A DNA stretch of 64,000 nucleotides from Anaerolineae bacterium (GTDB lineage Bacteria; Chloroflexota; Anaerolineae; Anaerolineales; Villigracilaceae): NCBI GenBank assembly GCA_021324435.1, contig JAJPIZ010000009.1, positions 153,221 to 217,220 on the forward strand, written 5' to 3'. How positions within the stretch are numbered: the first letter of the stretch is position 1; each line of letters starts with the position of its first letter. The translations under genes and the position numbers were made by a program. Shown here one piece after another: positions 55,947 to 64,000 of this stretch. The notes beneath the pieces were generated by a model, which was not told the DNA's origin, did no database searches, and saw only the letters and a program-made list of their open reading frames with translations.

Positions 55947-57124
55947 GTTTTGATCTGCAAATACTGTCCGTCTGCGTAACCGCGCAGGCCGCTCGAATCG
56001 CGCACGAGGATGTATTGCCCCGCCTTGCCGATCTTGCGCACAGCGTTTTCAGGCTTGTCGAGCACAGTCAGAGTCTTGCCGGCGCTTTCAACGCCCACCA
56101 GCGGCGCGCCCATGGAAGGTTGTCGTCGAAGACGCAGACCCGCGGCGCCCACCGACTGCAAGACCACGACCTGGAATCGTTGAGGGACTGAGGCAGGCGG
56201 AGGCGTGGATGGTGTTGATGCGGGCACCGGCTCCGGCGTGGACCCGGGGACGGGCGCGGGAGTTGATGGGGTTGGCGCGGCGCCTGAAACTTTTTCCACA
56301 TACCACGCGGCAACGTAGCCTTGTTGTCCGTTTGGGTCGCGCACATAAATCCAACTCTGTGTTCCGATCTTTGCCAGCGCGCCGTTCTTGTCTTCGATCA
56401 CCTTCAATTGCGTGCCGGGCATCTCAGCCACATTCGCGGGCGAATCTATCGAGGCGGAGATATGCAGTTTGATTCCCGCGGTGGCCGAGGCGACCACTTT
56501 CACGACCAGATCGGTTTCAACGGGAGTCGGCGCGGGAGTTGTCGAAGGAGTCGTGGTGGTGGATCCGCTCGAAGTCCCGCTTGAACCGGTTCCACTTCCA
56601 CCGACCTGATACCAGGCCACAGCCTTGATGGTGCGCTTGAGCGGCTGTCCCTGACTGAAACGCGACATCAACGTCACCTCGTTGGTCTCCGGCGGGTTGG
56701 GCCACGGATCCTGGATAACATAGTCGCCATCTTTCCTGGCAGTGATCAGCACCCAATGCGTTTGCAGACCAGGCTCGGGTTTGAAATCCACTTCTACGAC
56801 GACCGGGTTGCCTGCCGCGAGATAGGAATCGATTTGCGCCAGCGGCGCGTCGTTGTTACCGCAAACGGTAAGCCCCGCGCTTTTGACTTGAGGATAAATG
56901 CCGGTGACCGATCCCCACACGATGGCCTCGTCAATGAATCCGCCGCGCGCGGTGAGTTTCTTGTTGAGTGTGCCGGGGGTTTCGCTAAAGCCCCAGCCGC
57001 TGATGTACATCGAAACGCAGGTCAGCGCACAGCCGACGTAACCGATGGTGTCCGGCCCGCCGCCGATCTTGTCATTTCTCCATTGAGGGTCCTGCTGGGA
57101 ATAACGCACGAGGTTGAATGCCAT
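55943..57124 (-). CDS. C39-like cysteine peptidase with two SH3-type domains
   Basis: A 393-residue protein. The N-terminal domain is a peptidase C39-like papain fold: YVGCALTCVSMY (Cys32), GLQTHWVLIT (His123) and VIQDPWPN (Asp139). Two bacterial SH3-like domains follow (about 200-285 and 320-393), separated by Pro/Thr/Ser linkers. Proteins of this layout bind and cut peptidoglycan or surface peptides. No signal peptide is visible at ATG 57124, so how it reaches the wall is unclear, and it could be a cytoplasmic or vesicle-released protein. The GT87-like gene overlaps by 4 bp. Confidence 0.8.
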   Translation of the reverse strand: MAFNLVRYSQQDPQWRNDKIGGGPDTIGYVGCALTCVSMYISGWGFSETPGTLNKKLTARGGFIDEAIVWGSVTGIYPQVKSAGLTVCGNNDAPLAQIDSYLAAGNPVVVEVDFKPEPGLQTHWVLITARKDGDYVIQDPWPNPPETNEVTLMSRFSQGQPLKRTIKAVAWYQVGGSGTGSSGTSSGSTTTTPSTTPAPTPVETDLVVKVVASATAGIKLHISASIDSPANVAEMPGTQLKVIEDKNGALAKIGTQSWIYVRDPNGQQGYVAAWYVEKVSGAAPTPSTPAPVPGSTPEPVPASTPSTPPPASVPQRFQVVVLQSVGAAGLRLRRQPSMGAPLVGVESAGKTLTVLDKPENAVRKIGKAGQYILVRDSSGLRGYADGQYLQIKT

Positions 57125-57187
57125 GATGCCTCCTTCAGAGTTGGGGCGCTGACCTGATTATACTTCGGACAGAGACTGGAAATAAAA

Positions 57188-57212
57188 AAAGCCGCGTCAG
57201 GGGCGCGGCTTT
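57188..57212 (-). terminator. Terminator of the sdhCDAB operon
   Basis: A perfect stem AAAGCCGCG / CGCGGCTTT followed on the minus strand by TTTTATTT. Confidence 0.8.
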
Positions 57213-57236
57213 CTACTTTCTACTCGCTCTATTCTC

Positions 57237-57944
57237 TCAATCCACTTTTCCCGTCAACGTCGCCATCTTCAACTCGCCAATTGCTTTCGTGATTTGAATC
57301 TCGCGCGGACAGGCCATCGTGCAGTTGAATACCGTATGACAGCGCGCCAGCCCCGAGGTTTCGCTGACAATGTGCAGGCGCTCGGAGGCGGCCTCGTCGC
57401 GGCTGTCGAAGATGAAGCGATGCGCGGTGACCAGCGCAGCGGGGCCGAGATAATCGTCGCTGGCCCAGAAGGAGGGGCACGAAGTCGTGCAGGCCGCGCA
57501 CAAGATGCACTTGGTCGTTTCGTCGAAGCGGGCGCGTTGTTCGGGCGATTGGAGGCGTTCTTTTCCGTCCGCCGGGAGCGGAGATTCATTGATGAAGTAT
57601 GGCAAAACTTTTTTGTAGTTATCGAAGAACGGTTCCATGTCCACGATCAGGTCTTTGATGACCTTCAACCCGAGCAACGGCTCGACTGTGATCTTGTCGC
57701 CGACGTCGCGCACGAGGGTCTTGCAGGCCAGCATGTTGCGCCCGTTGATGCGCATCGCATCCGAGCCGCACACGCCGTGCGCGCATGATCGGCGGAACGA
57801 CAGCGTGCCGTCGTGGTGGCCTTTCACCAATTCGAGCAGATCGAGGATGCGTTCCTTTTCATCCACATCCAGATCATAGGTCTCGTAATGCCACTTCTTA
57901 TCCACTTCGGGATTGTAGCGAAAGATTTTCAGAGTAACTTGCAT
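57237..57944 (-). CDS. sdhB: Succinate dehydrogenase iron-sulfur subunit
   Basis: A 235-residue SdhB. The [2Fe-2S] site is in SCAHGVCGSDAMRINGRNML and the following Cys, the [4Fe-4S] site in KCILCAACTTSCPSFW, and the [3Fe-4S] and last [4Fe-4S] cysteines in ARCHTVFNCTMACPREI. It carries electrons from SdhA FAD to quinone at SdhC/D. ATG 57944 is chosen; a longer frame would be coded by the repeat at 57968-58029. Confidence 0.95.
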   Translation of the reverse strand: MQVTLKIFRYNPEVDKKWHYETYDLDVDEKERILDLLELVKGHHDGTLSFRRSCAHGVCGSDAMRINGRNMLACKTLVRDVGDKITVEPLLGLKVIKDLIVDMEPFFDNYKKVLPYFINESPLPADGKERLQSPEQRARFDETTKCILCAACTTSCPSFWASDDYLGPAALVTAHRFIFDSRDEAASERLHIVSETSGLARCHTVFNCTMACPREIQITKAIGELKMATLTGKVD

Positions 57945-57967
57945 TGTTGACACCTCATAAAGAGTAT

Positions 57968-58029
57968 GTCGTTGCGAGGAAGCAATCTCCACTTTTGCGC
58001 GGGGATTGCTTCGCTTCGCTCGCAATGAC
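57968..58029. repeat. Interspersed inverted repeat, GTCGTTGCGAG family, inside the sdh operon
   Basis: A 62-bp palindromic copy with ends GTCGTTGCGAGG and CTCGCAATGAC in the 86-bp sdhA-sdhB spacer. As RNA it would fold into a stable hairpin and could affect relative expression of the two subunits. Confidence 0.85.
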
Positions 58030-58030
58030 A

Positions 58031-59824
58031 TTAATAGACTCTCGCCTTCGGTTGATACTTCGTGATCACCACCGGCTTGTAATCAATCACGGTCTTGCCA
58101 TCTTTCTTCCATACCAGCGTGTGCTTCAACCAGTTCTTGTCATCGCGCTCAGGATAATCTTCGCGCGAATGCCCGCCGCGTGATTCCTTGCGATTCAACG
58201 CACACTCGGTGATGATCTCGGCCACCTCCAGCATATTGCCCAGTTCCCAGGCATTCAACATTTCCGTGTTGAAAATTTTCCCGGTATCGGTGACGCGCAC
58301 TTGAGTGAAGCGCTCCTTCAGCCCGCGGACTTTTTCCAGCGCGTCCTTCATCCCCTTTTCACTGCGATAGATGCCAACGTCATCGAACATAACTTTTTTC
58401 ATTTCATTGGAAATATCGAACGCGTTCTCTTTGCCGGACCCTTTCCTCAACGCCTCAAACTGGGACCTCGCGCCGGCCTCCGCGTCATCAGGCAGTTTCT
58501 CGAAGTCAGCCTTGTTCGCGTACTCCGCGGCTTTGAGTCCCGCGTGCTTGCCGAAGACGACCAGATCAAGCAGAGAATTCGTGCCGAGTCGATTCGCTCC
58601 GTGGACGGAAACGCACGCGCACTCGCCCGCCGCATAAAGTCCCGGAAAGATCGTGTTCTTGTCATCAATCACAACTTCACCGTATTTGTTGGTCGGGATG
58701 CCGCCCATTGTGTAATGAGCGGTCGGCTGGATCGGCATCATCTGTGTTAGTGGGTCAACGCCAAGATAGACGCGGCAGAAATCAATGATATCCGGTAGTT
58801 TGGCGAGGACTTGTTCACCGGTGATCGTGTATGGTGTTCCATCCGGGTTGGTGCGTCCGTCCTGCGCGGCATACTTGATCACTGACTCAGGCCGCACATC
58901 GAGGTAAACATAATTTCTGCCATTCACGCCGCGGCCTTCGCGAATCTCGGTGTAGATAGCGCGGCTGACGACGTCGCGTGAAGCCAAATCTTTCACCGTC
59001 GGCGCATATTTGGGCATGAAGCGTTCGCCCTTGCCGTTGATGAGCACACCGCCCTCGCCGCGCACACCCTCCGTAATGAGGATGCCAAGTTTGTAAATTC
59101 CTGTTGGATGAAATTGGAAAAATTCCATGTCTTCGAGCGGAAGCCCGCGGCGCAGTAAGACCGCCGCGCCGTCACCGGTGTACGCGTACGCGTTGGAGGT
59201 CACTTCAAAGATGCGGCCATGTCCGCCCGTGGCGAAGATGACGGCCTTGGCATGGAAGGTGTGCAATTCGCCCGTCGCGAGTTGAACCGCCACCACGCCC
59301 GCGGCTTTGCCATTGACGATCAGGAAGTCCAGCACTTGATATTCATCGAAGAAGGTCACGTTGTTCTTCAAACACTGCTGATACAACGTTTGCAGAATCA
59401 TGTGGCCGGTTCGGTCCGCGGCGTGGCAGGCGCGTCGGACGGGTTTGCCCGTCACATTATTGGTGTGGCCGCCGAACGGTCGCTGTGAGATGCGGCCTTC
59501 AGGTGTGCGGTCGAAGGGCAGGCCCATGTGTTCGAGTTCGAGGACTGCGTCAATCGCTTCATTAGTCATGAACTCAATGGCATCCTGATCGCCGAGATAA
59601 TCCGAGCCTTTGACGGTATCGTAGGTATGCCATTCGGGTTTGTCTTCTTCGTAATTGCCGAGCGCCGCGCTGATACCGCCCTGTGCCGCTCCGGTGTGCG
59701 AACGCGTGGGATACAACTTGCTGATGACTGCCGTCTTCGCGCCGCGCGAAGCATAGAGACCCGCCATGAGTCCCGCGCCGCCCGCGCCCACGACGACTAC
59801 GTCGAATTGATGAACATTTGCCAT
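58031..59824 (-). CDS. sdhA: Succinate dehydrogenase flavoprotein subunit
   Basis: A 597-residue SdhA. FAD-binding [18 protein letters not shown] (8-25), the covalent FAD His in [18 protein letters not shown] (about 40-57), [12 protein letters not shown], the active-site region [13 protein letters not shown] and [16 protein letters not shown]. It oxidises succinate to fumarate in the TCA cycle and complex II. The operon order is sdhC, sdhD, sdhA, sdhB. Confidence 0.96.
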   Translation of the reverse strand: MANVHQFDVVVVGAGGAGLMAGLYASRGAKTAVISKLYPTRSHTGAAQGGISAALGNYEEDKPEWHTYDTVKGSDYLGDQDAIEFMTNEAIDAVLELEHMGLPFDRTPEGRISQRPFGGHTNNVTGKPVRRACHAADRTGHMILQTLYQQCLKNNVTFFDEYQVLDFLIVNGKAAGVVAVQLATGELHTFHAKAVIFATGGHGRIFEVTSNAYAYTGDGAAVLLRRGLPLEDMEFFQFHPTGIYKLGILITEGVRGEGGVLINGKGERFMPKYAPTVKDLASRDVVSRAIYTEIREGRGVNGRNYVYLDVRPESVIKYAAQDGRTNPDGTPYTITGEQVLAKLPDIIDFCRVYLGVDPLTQMMPIQPTAHYTMGGIPTNKYGEVVIDDKNTIFPGLYAAGECACVSVHGANRLGTNSLLDLVVFGKHAGLKAAEYANKADFEKLPDDAEAGARSQFEALRKGSGKENAFDISNEMKKVMFDDVGIYRSEKGMKDALEKVRGLKERFTQVRVTDTGKIFNTEMLNAWELGNMLEVAEIITECALNRKESRGGHSREDYPERDDKNWLKHTLVWKKDGKTVIDYKPVVITKYQPKARVY

Positions 59825-59858
59825 GAAAGATACTCCAAGTAATTTCTTCCCATAGAGA

Positions 59859-59910
59859 TCACAGAGAACACGGAGAAAAACTCAGTGATCTCCGTGTTCT
59901 CTGTGGTGAA
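59859..59910. repeat. Inverted repeat of the CACAGAGAACACGGAGA type inside the sdh operon
   Basis: The arms TCACAGAGAACACGGAGA and TCTCCGTGTTCTCTGTGGTGA form an almost perfect hairpin in the sdhD-sdhA spacer. A related element is at 62201-62285. Confidence 0.85.
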
Positions 59911-59913
59911 TAT

Positions 59914-60348
59914 TTACGAAGTCCAAATCAAATACGCGCCGATGCTCATCATGGTCAACATAAACGCAATGCTGATCCATCGGACGATCTGCCGTCCGCG
60001 CGAGGAAACGATGTAATCATCGCAGATCACGACCAGTCCGTGTACGCCGTGGGCTGTGGCAACCAGCAGAAGCGCACTGGCTGTCAACTTCCAGAACGGC
60101 GTGGACCACGGCGCGAGGTCCGGGACGTTTGTATCCTGCACATGAGTCACATTGGGCATGAAGGCCCAGCGCATCACGTCCGCCAGATTCATCTGCGTGC
60201 GCGCGCCCATGATCAACGCGCCGATCACGGCGATGAGGATCAGTCCATACATTGCCAGCGCGGTGAGACGCGTGATCATCCACATGAACATTTCGAAGTT
60301 GAGTCCGCGCTTGGTGAGGGGAAGGGTTCTCGATTTTGTGGTCGCCAT
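59914..60348 (-). CDS. sdhD: Succinate dehydrogenase membrane anchor subunit D
   Basis: A 144-residue membrane protein with three hydrophobic segments (about 27-47, 85-108 and 120-141). HGVHGLVVICDDY (about 101-113) holds the haem-ligand His and quinone-site Asp region. It forms the anchor with SdhC; the sdhC stop lies 1 bp upstream of its start. Confidence 0.88.
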   Translation of the reverse strand: MATTKSRTLPLTKRGLNFEMFMWMITRLTALAMYGLILIAVIGALIMGARTQMNLADVMRWAFMPNVTHVQDTNVPDLAPWSTPFWKLTASALLLVATAHGVHGLVVICDDYIVSSRGRQIVRWISIAFMLTMMSIGAYLIWTS

Positions 60349-60349
60349 G

Positions 60350-60724
60350 TCAACCTCCCAGCGCCGTATGAACGATCACGAAGACGGCCAGACCATAAAC
60401 GGGCAAAAAGACCGCCCATTCGATCCAGATGGCTTCGCGCGAATGTTCGAGTAACTTGGGAAACAAGTCAAGCAGGGTGATGCGCAGTCCGTTGATGGCA
60501 TGGAACAGCACGCAGAAGAAAATGAAAATTTGGAAAAGCCAGTTCTCATAAATGGAGTTGACGAAAACCCCGGCTTTCCCGCCCACAAATGATGCCAAAA
60601 TATGTATCGTGATAAAAACGGCCATGCCCAATCCGCCAATGCGATGCAGAATGTAGGTCAAAAACGGACCCTGTCCCTTGTAGCGCAGGGCTGTCGCAAG
60701 GCTGACATTCCTTTTCAAGCCCAT
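60350..60724 (-). CDS. sdhC: Succinate dehydrogenase cytochrome b subunit C
   Basis: A 124-residue membrane protein with three hydrophobic segments. TYILHRIGGLGMAVFITIHI (about 23-42) and FHAINGLRITLLDL (about 74-87, haem-ligand His) are the SdhC marks. It is the first gene of the operon, with AAAGGAGGC before the ATG. Confidence 0.88.
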   Translation of the reverse strand: MGLKRNVSLATALRYKGQGPFLTYILHRIGGLGMAVFITIHILASFVGGKAGVFVNSIYENWLFQIFIFFCVLFHAINGLRITLLDLFPKLLEHSREAIWIEWAVFLPVYGLAVFVIVHTALGG

Positions 60725-60855
60725 TCATGCCTCCTTTGGAGTTTGTTTTCTTGTAAGGATGCTATTATCTCATCCATATTTCCTTCAATAAAAGTGACAA
60801 TACTCATGGATGATTCGTTTCAGACTTCCTCTAAAAAAATGCTGATAGACCTTTA

Positions 60856-60861
60856 TAATCC
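60856..60861 (+). promoter_or_regulatory. -10 element upstream of the Rieske gene
   Basis: TATAAT lies 71 bp before the GTG at 60933, in the sdhC-qcrA divergent spacer (60725-60932). No -35 is clear and nothing else in the spacer is recognised. Confidence 0.35.
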
Positions 60862-60932
60862 AAATAGTTTTGGAGCAAACGCCCTTATTCTAACCCAAAT
60901 TTCTGTGCCCGGAGCGTTTGCGGAGGTGTCTT

Positions 60933-61427
60933 GTGCCTGATAACGAGCTCAACCGCCGCGACTTCATCAAAGTTACGACGGGCATTGTCGGAGGTTTGAT
61001 CGGCGCCGCGATTGGGCTGCCGGCTATATCGTATTTGCTCGACCCCGCTTTCAAGTCCGGGGGAAAAGAAGCGTGGATTCCCGTCGGCAAAATCGCAGAC
61101 ATGGAGATCGGCAGGCCGTATCCATTTTCGTTCACGCGCGTCCAAGTCAATGGCTGGGAACGAACGTCCACGAGTCACGGCGGGTTCGCAATTCGCAAAT
61201 CGGAAGATCCCAAAGACATCGTCATTTTGAATAGCCGTTGTACGCATCTCGGTTGCACGGTCAACTGGAAGGATGACGCGCAGGCATTTCTGTGTCCATG
61301 TCATGACGCGAAGTTCAGCGAGGAAGGCATGGTGCTGGACGGCCCGCCGCCTCGTCCCCTGGACCGTTATGCGGATTTCCGTTTAACCGACGACGGCATA
61401 CTCGAAATCTTTTACAAGGAAAGTTAG
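60933..61427 (+). CDS. qcrA: Rieske iron-sulfur subunit of the cytochrome bc complex
   Basis: A 164-residue Rieske protein. GTG 60933 follows GGAGG and gives a Tat-type N-terminus NRRDFIKV with a hydrophobic anchor to about residue 35. The [2Fe-2S] cluster motifs are CTHLGCTVNW (about 103-112) and CPCHDAKFSEEG (about 121-132). It takes electrons from quinol and passes them to the cytochrome c domain. The cytochrome b genes follow. Confidence 0.92.
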   Translation: MPDNELNRRDFIKVTTGIVGGLIGAAIGLPAISYLLDPAFKSGGKEAWIPVGKIADMEIGRPYPFSFTRVQVNGWERTSTSHGGFAIRKSEDPKDIVILNSRCTHLGCTVNWKDDAQAFLCPCHDAKFSEEGMVLDGPPPRPLDRYADFRLTDDGILEIFYKES

Positions 61428-61432
61428 AGCGC

Positions 61433-61517
61433 GTCACTCTGAGCGAAGCGAAGAGTCTCAAGCATAATGAAGGAGATGCTTCGCTGCCCGCCCATTAGGC
61501 GGCTCCTCAGCATGACA
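61433..61517. repeat. Interspersed repeat, GTCACTCTGAG family, inside the bc operon
   Basis: CGTCACTCTGAGCGAAGCG at the left and CTCCTCAGCATGACA at the right, between the Rieske and cytochrome b genes. It is related to 24641-24698 and 43842-43918. Confidence 0.8.
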
Positions 61518-61536
61518 TAATGACGTTGGAGCATCC

Positions 61537-62196
61537 ATGTGGAAAAAAATCTTTGATTGGTTGGACGAACGACTTGGATTAGTTGATCTCTACAAAAATC
61601 TGCTTGACCGCCCGGAGCCACAAGGGAATTGGTGGAACACGCTTGGCTCGGCCAGTTTATTCCTGTTCATCATGCAGGCTGTGACCGGAATCTTCCTGAC
61701 GGTCTATTACACGCCGTCGCCCGATCACGCCTATGACAGCATCAACTACATCATGAACGGCGTGGCGTTCGGCTGGCTGATTCGCGGCATCCATCACTGG
61801 GGCGCGACTCTGATGGTGATTGTGGTCTTCGTCCACATGTTGCGCGTGTTCTTCACCGCCTCATTCAAATATCCGCGCGAGATGACCTGGCTGATCGGCG
61901 TCGGTCTGTTTTTGCTGACGCTTGGTATGGGCTTCACGGGCTATCTGCTCCCATGGAATCAGAAATCCTACTGGGCCACGACGGTCGGCACACAGATCGC
62001 AGGAACCGTACCGTTCCTCGGCGATTTCATCCTCAAAGCCCTGCGCGGCGGGTCCAACCTGAGCGCGCTGACCCTGCAACGCTTCTTCGCCGCCCATATT
62101 TGGATGTTGCCTGCCGCGTTGGCCGGTTTGATCGGCGCGCACCTGTACCTCATCATTAAACATGGCGAGTCGCATTTCCCAACGAAGGACGATTAG
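61537..62196 (+). CDS. qcrB: Cytochrome b (N-terminal, haem-binding half) of the bc complex
   Basis: A 219-residue cytochrome b6-like subunit with four membrane helices. The bis-His haem ligands are in RGIHHWGATLMVIVVFVHML (about 83-102) and RFFAAHIWMLPAALAGLIGA with HLYLI (about 182-201). YYTPSPDHAYDSI and GFTGYLLPWNQKSYWA form the quinone-side loops. It is split from its C-terminal half as in b6f and Gram-positive bc complexes. Confidence 0.95.
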   Translation: MWKKIFDWLDERLGLVDLYKNLLDRPEPQGNWWNTLGSASLFLFIMQAVTGIFLTVYYTPSPDHAYDSINYIMNGVAFGWLIRGIHHWGATLMVIVVFVHMLRVFFTASFKYPREMTWLIGVGLFLLTLGMGFTGYLLPWNQKSYWATTVGTQIAGTVPFLGDFILKALRGGSNLSALTLQRFFAAHIWMLPAALAGLIGAHLYLIIKHGESHFPTKDD

Positions 62197-62200
62197 AAGA

Positions 62201-62285
62201 TCAACCACAGAGACACAAAGAACACAGAGTCTTTTTGTGTTCACAAAGAAAAGCTTTGTGCGCTTCGTGTCTTCGTGGTGAATTG
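62201..62285. repeat. Inverted repeat of the CACAGAGACACAAAG type inside the bc operon
   Basis: TCAACCACAGAGACACAAAG at the left and GTGTCTTCGTGGTGAATT at the right, with an inner AGTCTTTTTGTGTTCACAAAG, fill the spacer between the two cytochrome b genes. Confidence 0.8.
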
Positions 62286-62295
62286 AGGCCATATC

Positions 62296-63738
62296 ATGGA
62301 TGACGAAACCAAACAGAAAATCAAAGAACGCTACCAACGACAGGTTAATCGGGGCGAACGCTTCTGGCCCGACAGCATCTTCAAAGATTTGATCGTCTCG
62401 CTGGCAATCTTCACCTTGTTGATATTGCTGGCGACTTTTATCGGTGTGGCCTCCGAGCCGAAGGCTGACCCCAGCGATACATCCTACATCCCGCGCCCCG
62501 AATGGTATTTCCTGTTTCTGTTCAAGTTCCTCGCCATCTATGGGCAGATTCCCGTGCTGGGCAAGATCGAATGGATCGCGACGGTGCTGGTTCCCGGCAT
62601 CGCCATGCTTGTGCTCACGTTACTGCCCTTCATTGATCGGACCCCGAATCGCTACTACACCAAACGCGCCCTGCCCATTTCGATCATGGCGCTCGTGGTT
62701 GTGGACATCATACTGTTAACTCTCATGGCCGACGTGCCAACGGTCTCAGAGAATGGCTCAAAATTGGTCGGCTGGCTTCAGGCTGTCGCGGGATTGGCTA
62801 TTCCCGGCCTGACGATGATCGCATTGTTCCTGATGGCCTTTGCCTTCAAAAATATTTCTGCGAAGACGATGTTCTGGATGACGGCCATCGCGTCTGTGCT
62901 GATGATCGGTTTCACCGGCTCGGTGCTCGCCATCGCTCCGAAGCCGACTGCAACCGCGGAAGGGACCGTCGCCACGACTCTCGTGGACCAAATCTTCGCG
63001 GGACAGGATTTGTATTCAGTCAACTGCACCGAATGTCACGGCGACGATGGCAAAGTTACCAAGATCGAAGGTGTGAAAGGATTGGAGGGCAAAGAGATTC
63101 CTCCCATCAACGGTCACGATGTGCTATACACGCTCGATGATGCCTCACTGGCCGAAGTGATCGCGTATGGCCGCCCCGACGCGGGGATGAATCCGTTTGG
63201 CAAAACTTACAACCCAGCCGGGTTATCGAAGAGCGAGATTGATTACATAGTTATCTTCATGCGTTACACATGGGATGATCGTTTTGAAATGCCTGCCGAG
63301 GCGCTCAAGCCTCTCTTCCCCCCACTGGCCGAGGGCGAAGTGCCATCGTACGATGTTCACATTCAACCCATCGTAAAACGCTATTGCCTCGCTTGTCACC
63401 GCGCCGGAAAAGAGAATAACAACTTCCTGATGGACAGTTATGAAAACATTCTCTCGACCGGTGATAACAAAGACAAGGATATTATCGCGGGCGACCCGAA
63501 CAGTTATTTCCTGCAAGTCATTCAGGGACATGCCATTCCTGATCCGAAAGACCCAACCAAGACTCTGATCCGCACCATGCCGCCGAACAGTCAACTCAAG
63601 CCGAATATTGTGGATGCGTTGATTCGTTGGATCATGGCGGGGATGCCGCGCACGGCGGAGGATGCCGCAAAGCTCACGGTCACGCCCGCCCCGGCCACGG
63701 GTCCCGCGGGAACGCCATCTGTCACCCCGACTCCTTGA
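62296..63738 (+). CDS. Fused cytochrome b C-terminal half and dihaem cytochrome c
   Basis: A 480-residue subunit. The first 130 residues or so are subunit-IV-like with the Qo-site PEWY motif (PRPEWYFLFLFKFL at about 67-80). More membrane segments follow (to about 215), then an extracytoplasmic cytochrome part with two haem c sites: CTECH at about 243-247 and CLACH at about 364-368. The last 25 residues are a Thr/Pro tail. It joins quinol oxidation to onward transfer through two haems, like QcrC fusions but dihaem. It completes the three-gene bc operon. Confidence 0.92.
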   Translation: MDDETKQKIKERYQRQVNRGERFWPDSIFKDLIVSLAIFTLLILLATFIGVASEPKADPSDTSYIPRPEWYFLFLFKFLAIYGQIPVLGKIEWIATVLVPGIAMLVLTLLPFIDRTPNRYYTKRALPISIMALVVVDIILLTLMADVPTVSENGSKLVGWLQAVAGLAIPGLTMIALFLMAFAFKNISAKTMFWMTAIASVLMIGFTGSVLAIAPKPTATAEGTVATTLVDQIFAGQDLYSVNCTECHGDDGKVTKIEGVKGLEGKEIPPINGHDVLYTLDDASLAEVIAYGRPDAGMNPFGKTYNPAGLSKSEIDYIVIFMRYTWDDRFEMPAEALKPLFPPLAEGEVPSYDVHIQPIVKRYCLACHRAGKENNNFLMDSYENILSTGDNKDKDIIAGDPNSYFLQVIQGHAIPDPKDPTKTLIRTMPPNSQLKPNIVDALIRWIMAGMPRTAEDAAKLTVTPAPATGPAGTPSVTPTP

Positions 63739-63753
63739 TCCGCCAAAAAAGCA

Positions 63754-63781
63754 AAAGCCGCCTCCAATACGAGGCGGCTTT
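63754..63781 (+). terminator. Terminator of the bc complex operon
   Basis: A perfect stem AAAGCCGCCTC / GAGGCGGCTTT followed by TCTTAATCTTCTTGT. Confidence 0.8.
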
Positions 63782-63842
63782 CTTAATCTTCTTGTCATAT
63801 GCAATGGTTAGAATCGCGCGACACTAACTCAGGAGAGAACGA

Positions 63843-64000
63843 ATGAAACGAATCACAATGCTATCGGTGATCGCGCTGACCATGTTGACAATCGCCGCTT
63901 GCGGGACTCCCGCGCCTGCCGCCTCGCAGGACCCGGCCACGCAAGCGCCAATCGCGCAATCTACGTCGAGTCAATCATCTCAATCGCAGACTTCTTCCAA
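63843..64000 (+). CDS. Lipoprotein, N-terminus only (cut by the window end)
   Basis: ATG 63843 follows AGGAGAG. The visible 52 residues are a lipoprotein signal (KRITMLSVIALTMLTIAACG, Cys20) and the start of an Ala/Pro/Ser/Gln linker. The function cannot be told. It could be another COG4315-type or substrate-binding lipoprotein. Confidence 0.75.
   Translation, partial: MKRITMLSVIALTMLTIAACGTPAPAASQDPATQAPIAQSTSSQSSQSQTSS

Noticed and set aside
60602..60940. A 112-residue plus-strand frame between sdhC and the Rieske gene
   Set aside because: It runs antisense to sdhC and then across the promoter region with TATAAT; no ribosome binding site or family was seen.

Overview
This 64 kb window is chromosomal DNA from a bacterium of about 54% GC. 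It most likely belongs to the phylum Chloroflexota, class Anaerolineae. That is inference from the gene types (lipoproteins with Thr/Pro/Ser-rich linkers, 'quinate 5-dehydrogenase'-type proteins, GT-C membrane protein families, a cytochrome bc complex with split cytochrome b) and from the many short interspersed inverted repeats. No rRNA, phage, CRISPR array or complete insertion sequence is visible. Genes are dense, often joined by 4-bp ATGA overlaps, and lie on both strands.

Layout. 1-6.7 kb: a low-GC nuclease-like gene cut by the left edge, an MNT-type nucleotidyltransferase, rsmI, a cupredoxin-fold lipoprotein with no copper ligands, a HAD phosphatase-like protein, a TetR regulator with two identical-half operators controlling itself and an alpha/beta hydrolase, and an ABC exporter. 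6.9-14.4 kb: a MOSC/small membrane protein/YdeI-like operon, an ECF sigma factor/anti-sigma factor/lipoprotein cluster, an MFS transporter, a HAD hydrolase, a lysine-tailed zinc-ribbon protein, a binding lipoprotein and Hsp20. 14.5-17.7 kb: a secreted subtilase whose leader carries a GEMM-I (cyclic dinucleotide) riboswitch, and a divergent M23 peptidase. 17.8-24.6 kb: an SDR-like protein, a DinB-like protein, PAP2 phosphatase, a nucleotidyltransferase with a lysine-rich tail, an orphan histidine kinase, gene fragments and dodecin. 24.7-32.1 kb: MsrB, small enzymes, a decayed SDR, a frameshifted DUF4258/YgiT toxin-antitoxin-like pair, a GH13 amylase, a YbaK-type deacylase, small DUF proteins and NDH-2. 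32.4-40.9 kb: M50 protease, galE, a low-GC membrane protein, gatA/gatC, an esterase lipoprotein, tRNA-Pro abutting a GIY-YIG gene, a tail-anchored NERD-like protein, GT2 and rnhB. 40.9-48.7 kb: a P-type cation ATPase behind a yybP-ykoY (Mn2+) riboswitch, glgC, a 35-aa membrane protein, tRNA-Leu, ychF and pepF. 48.7-57.1 kb: a glycan/surface cluster with two GT4 enzymes, tandem GT-C-like paralogues, a low-GC PD-(D/E)XK protein, a GT87-like protein and a C39-like/SH3 protein. 57.2-63.7 kb: respiration, with sdhCDAB diverging from Rieske, cytochrome b and a fused cytochrome b C-terminus/dihaem cytochrome c. The window ends in the start of another lipoprotein.

The respiratory genes (NDH-2, SDH, bc complex) together describe an aerobic or otherwise quinone-based electron transport chain. 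GlgC and the cytoplasmic alpha-amylase point to glycogen or glucan turnover. The strongest finds are two leader RNAs, each with a good promoter and an overlapping terminator: a GEMM-I element with A where c-di-GMP aptamers carry G20, and a manganese riboswitch before a P-type ATPase. Several enzyme-fold proteins have lost key residues (cupredoxin, SDR, one HAD). Several genes have a -10 hexamer 6-8 bp before the start codon, which suggests leaderless mRNAs.
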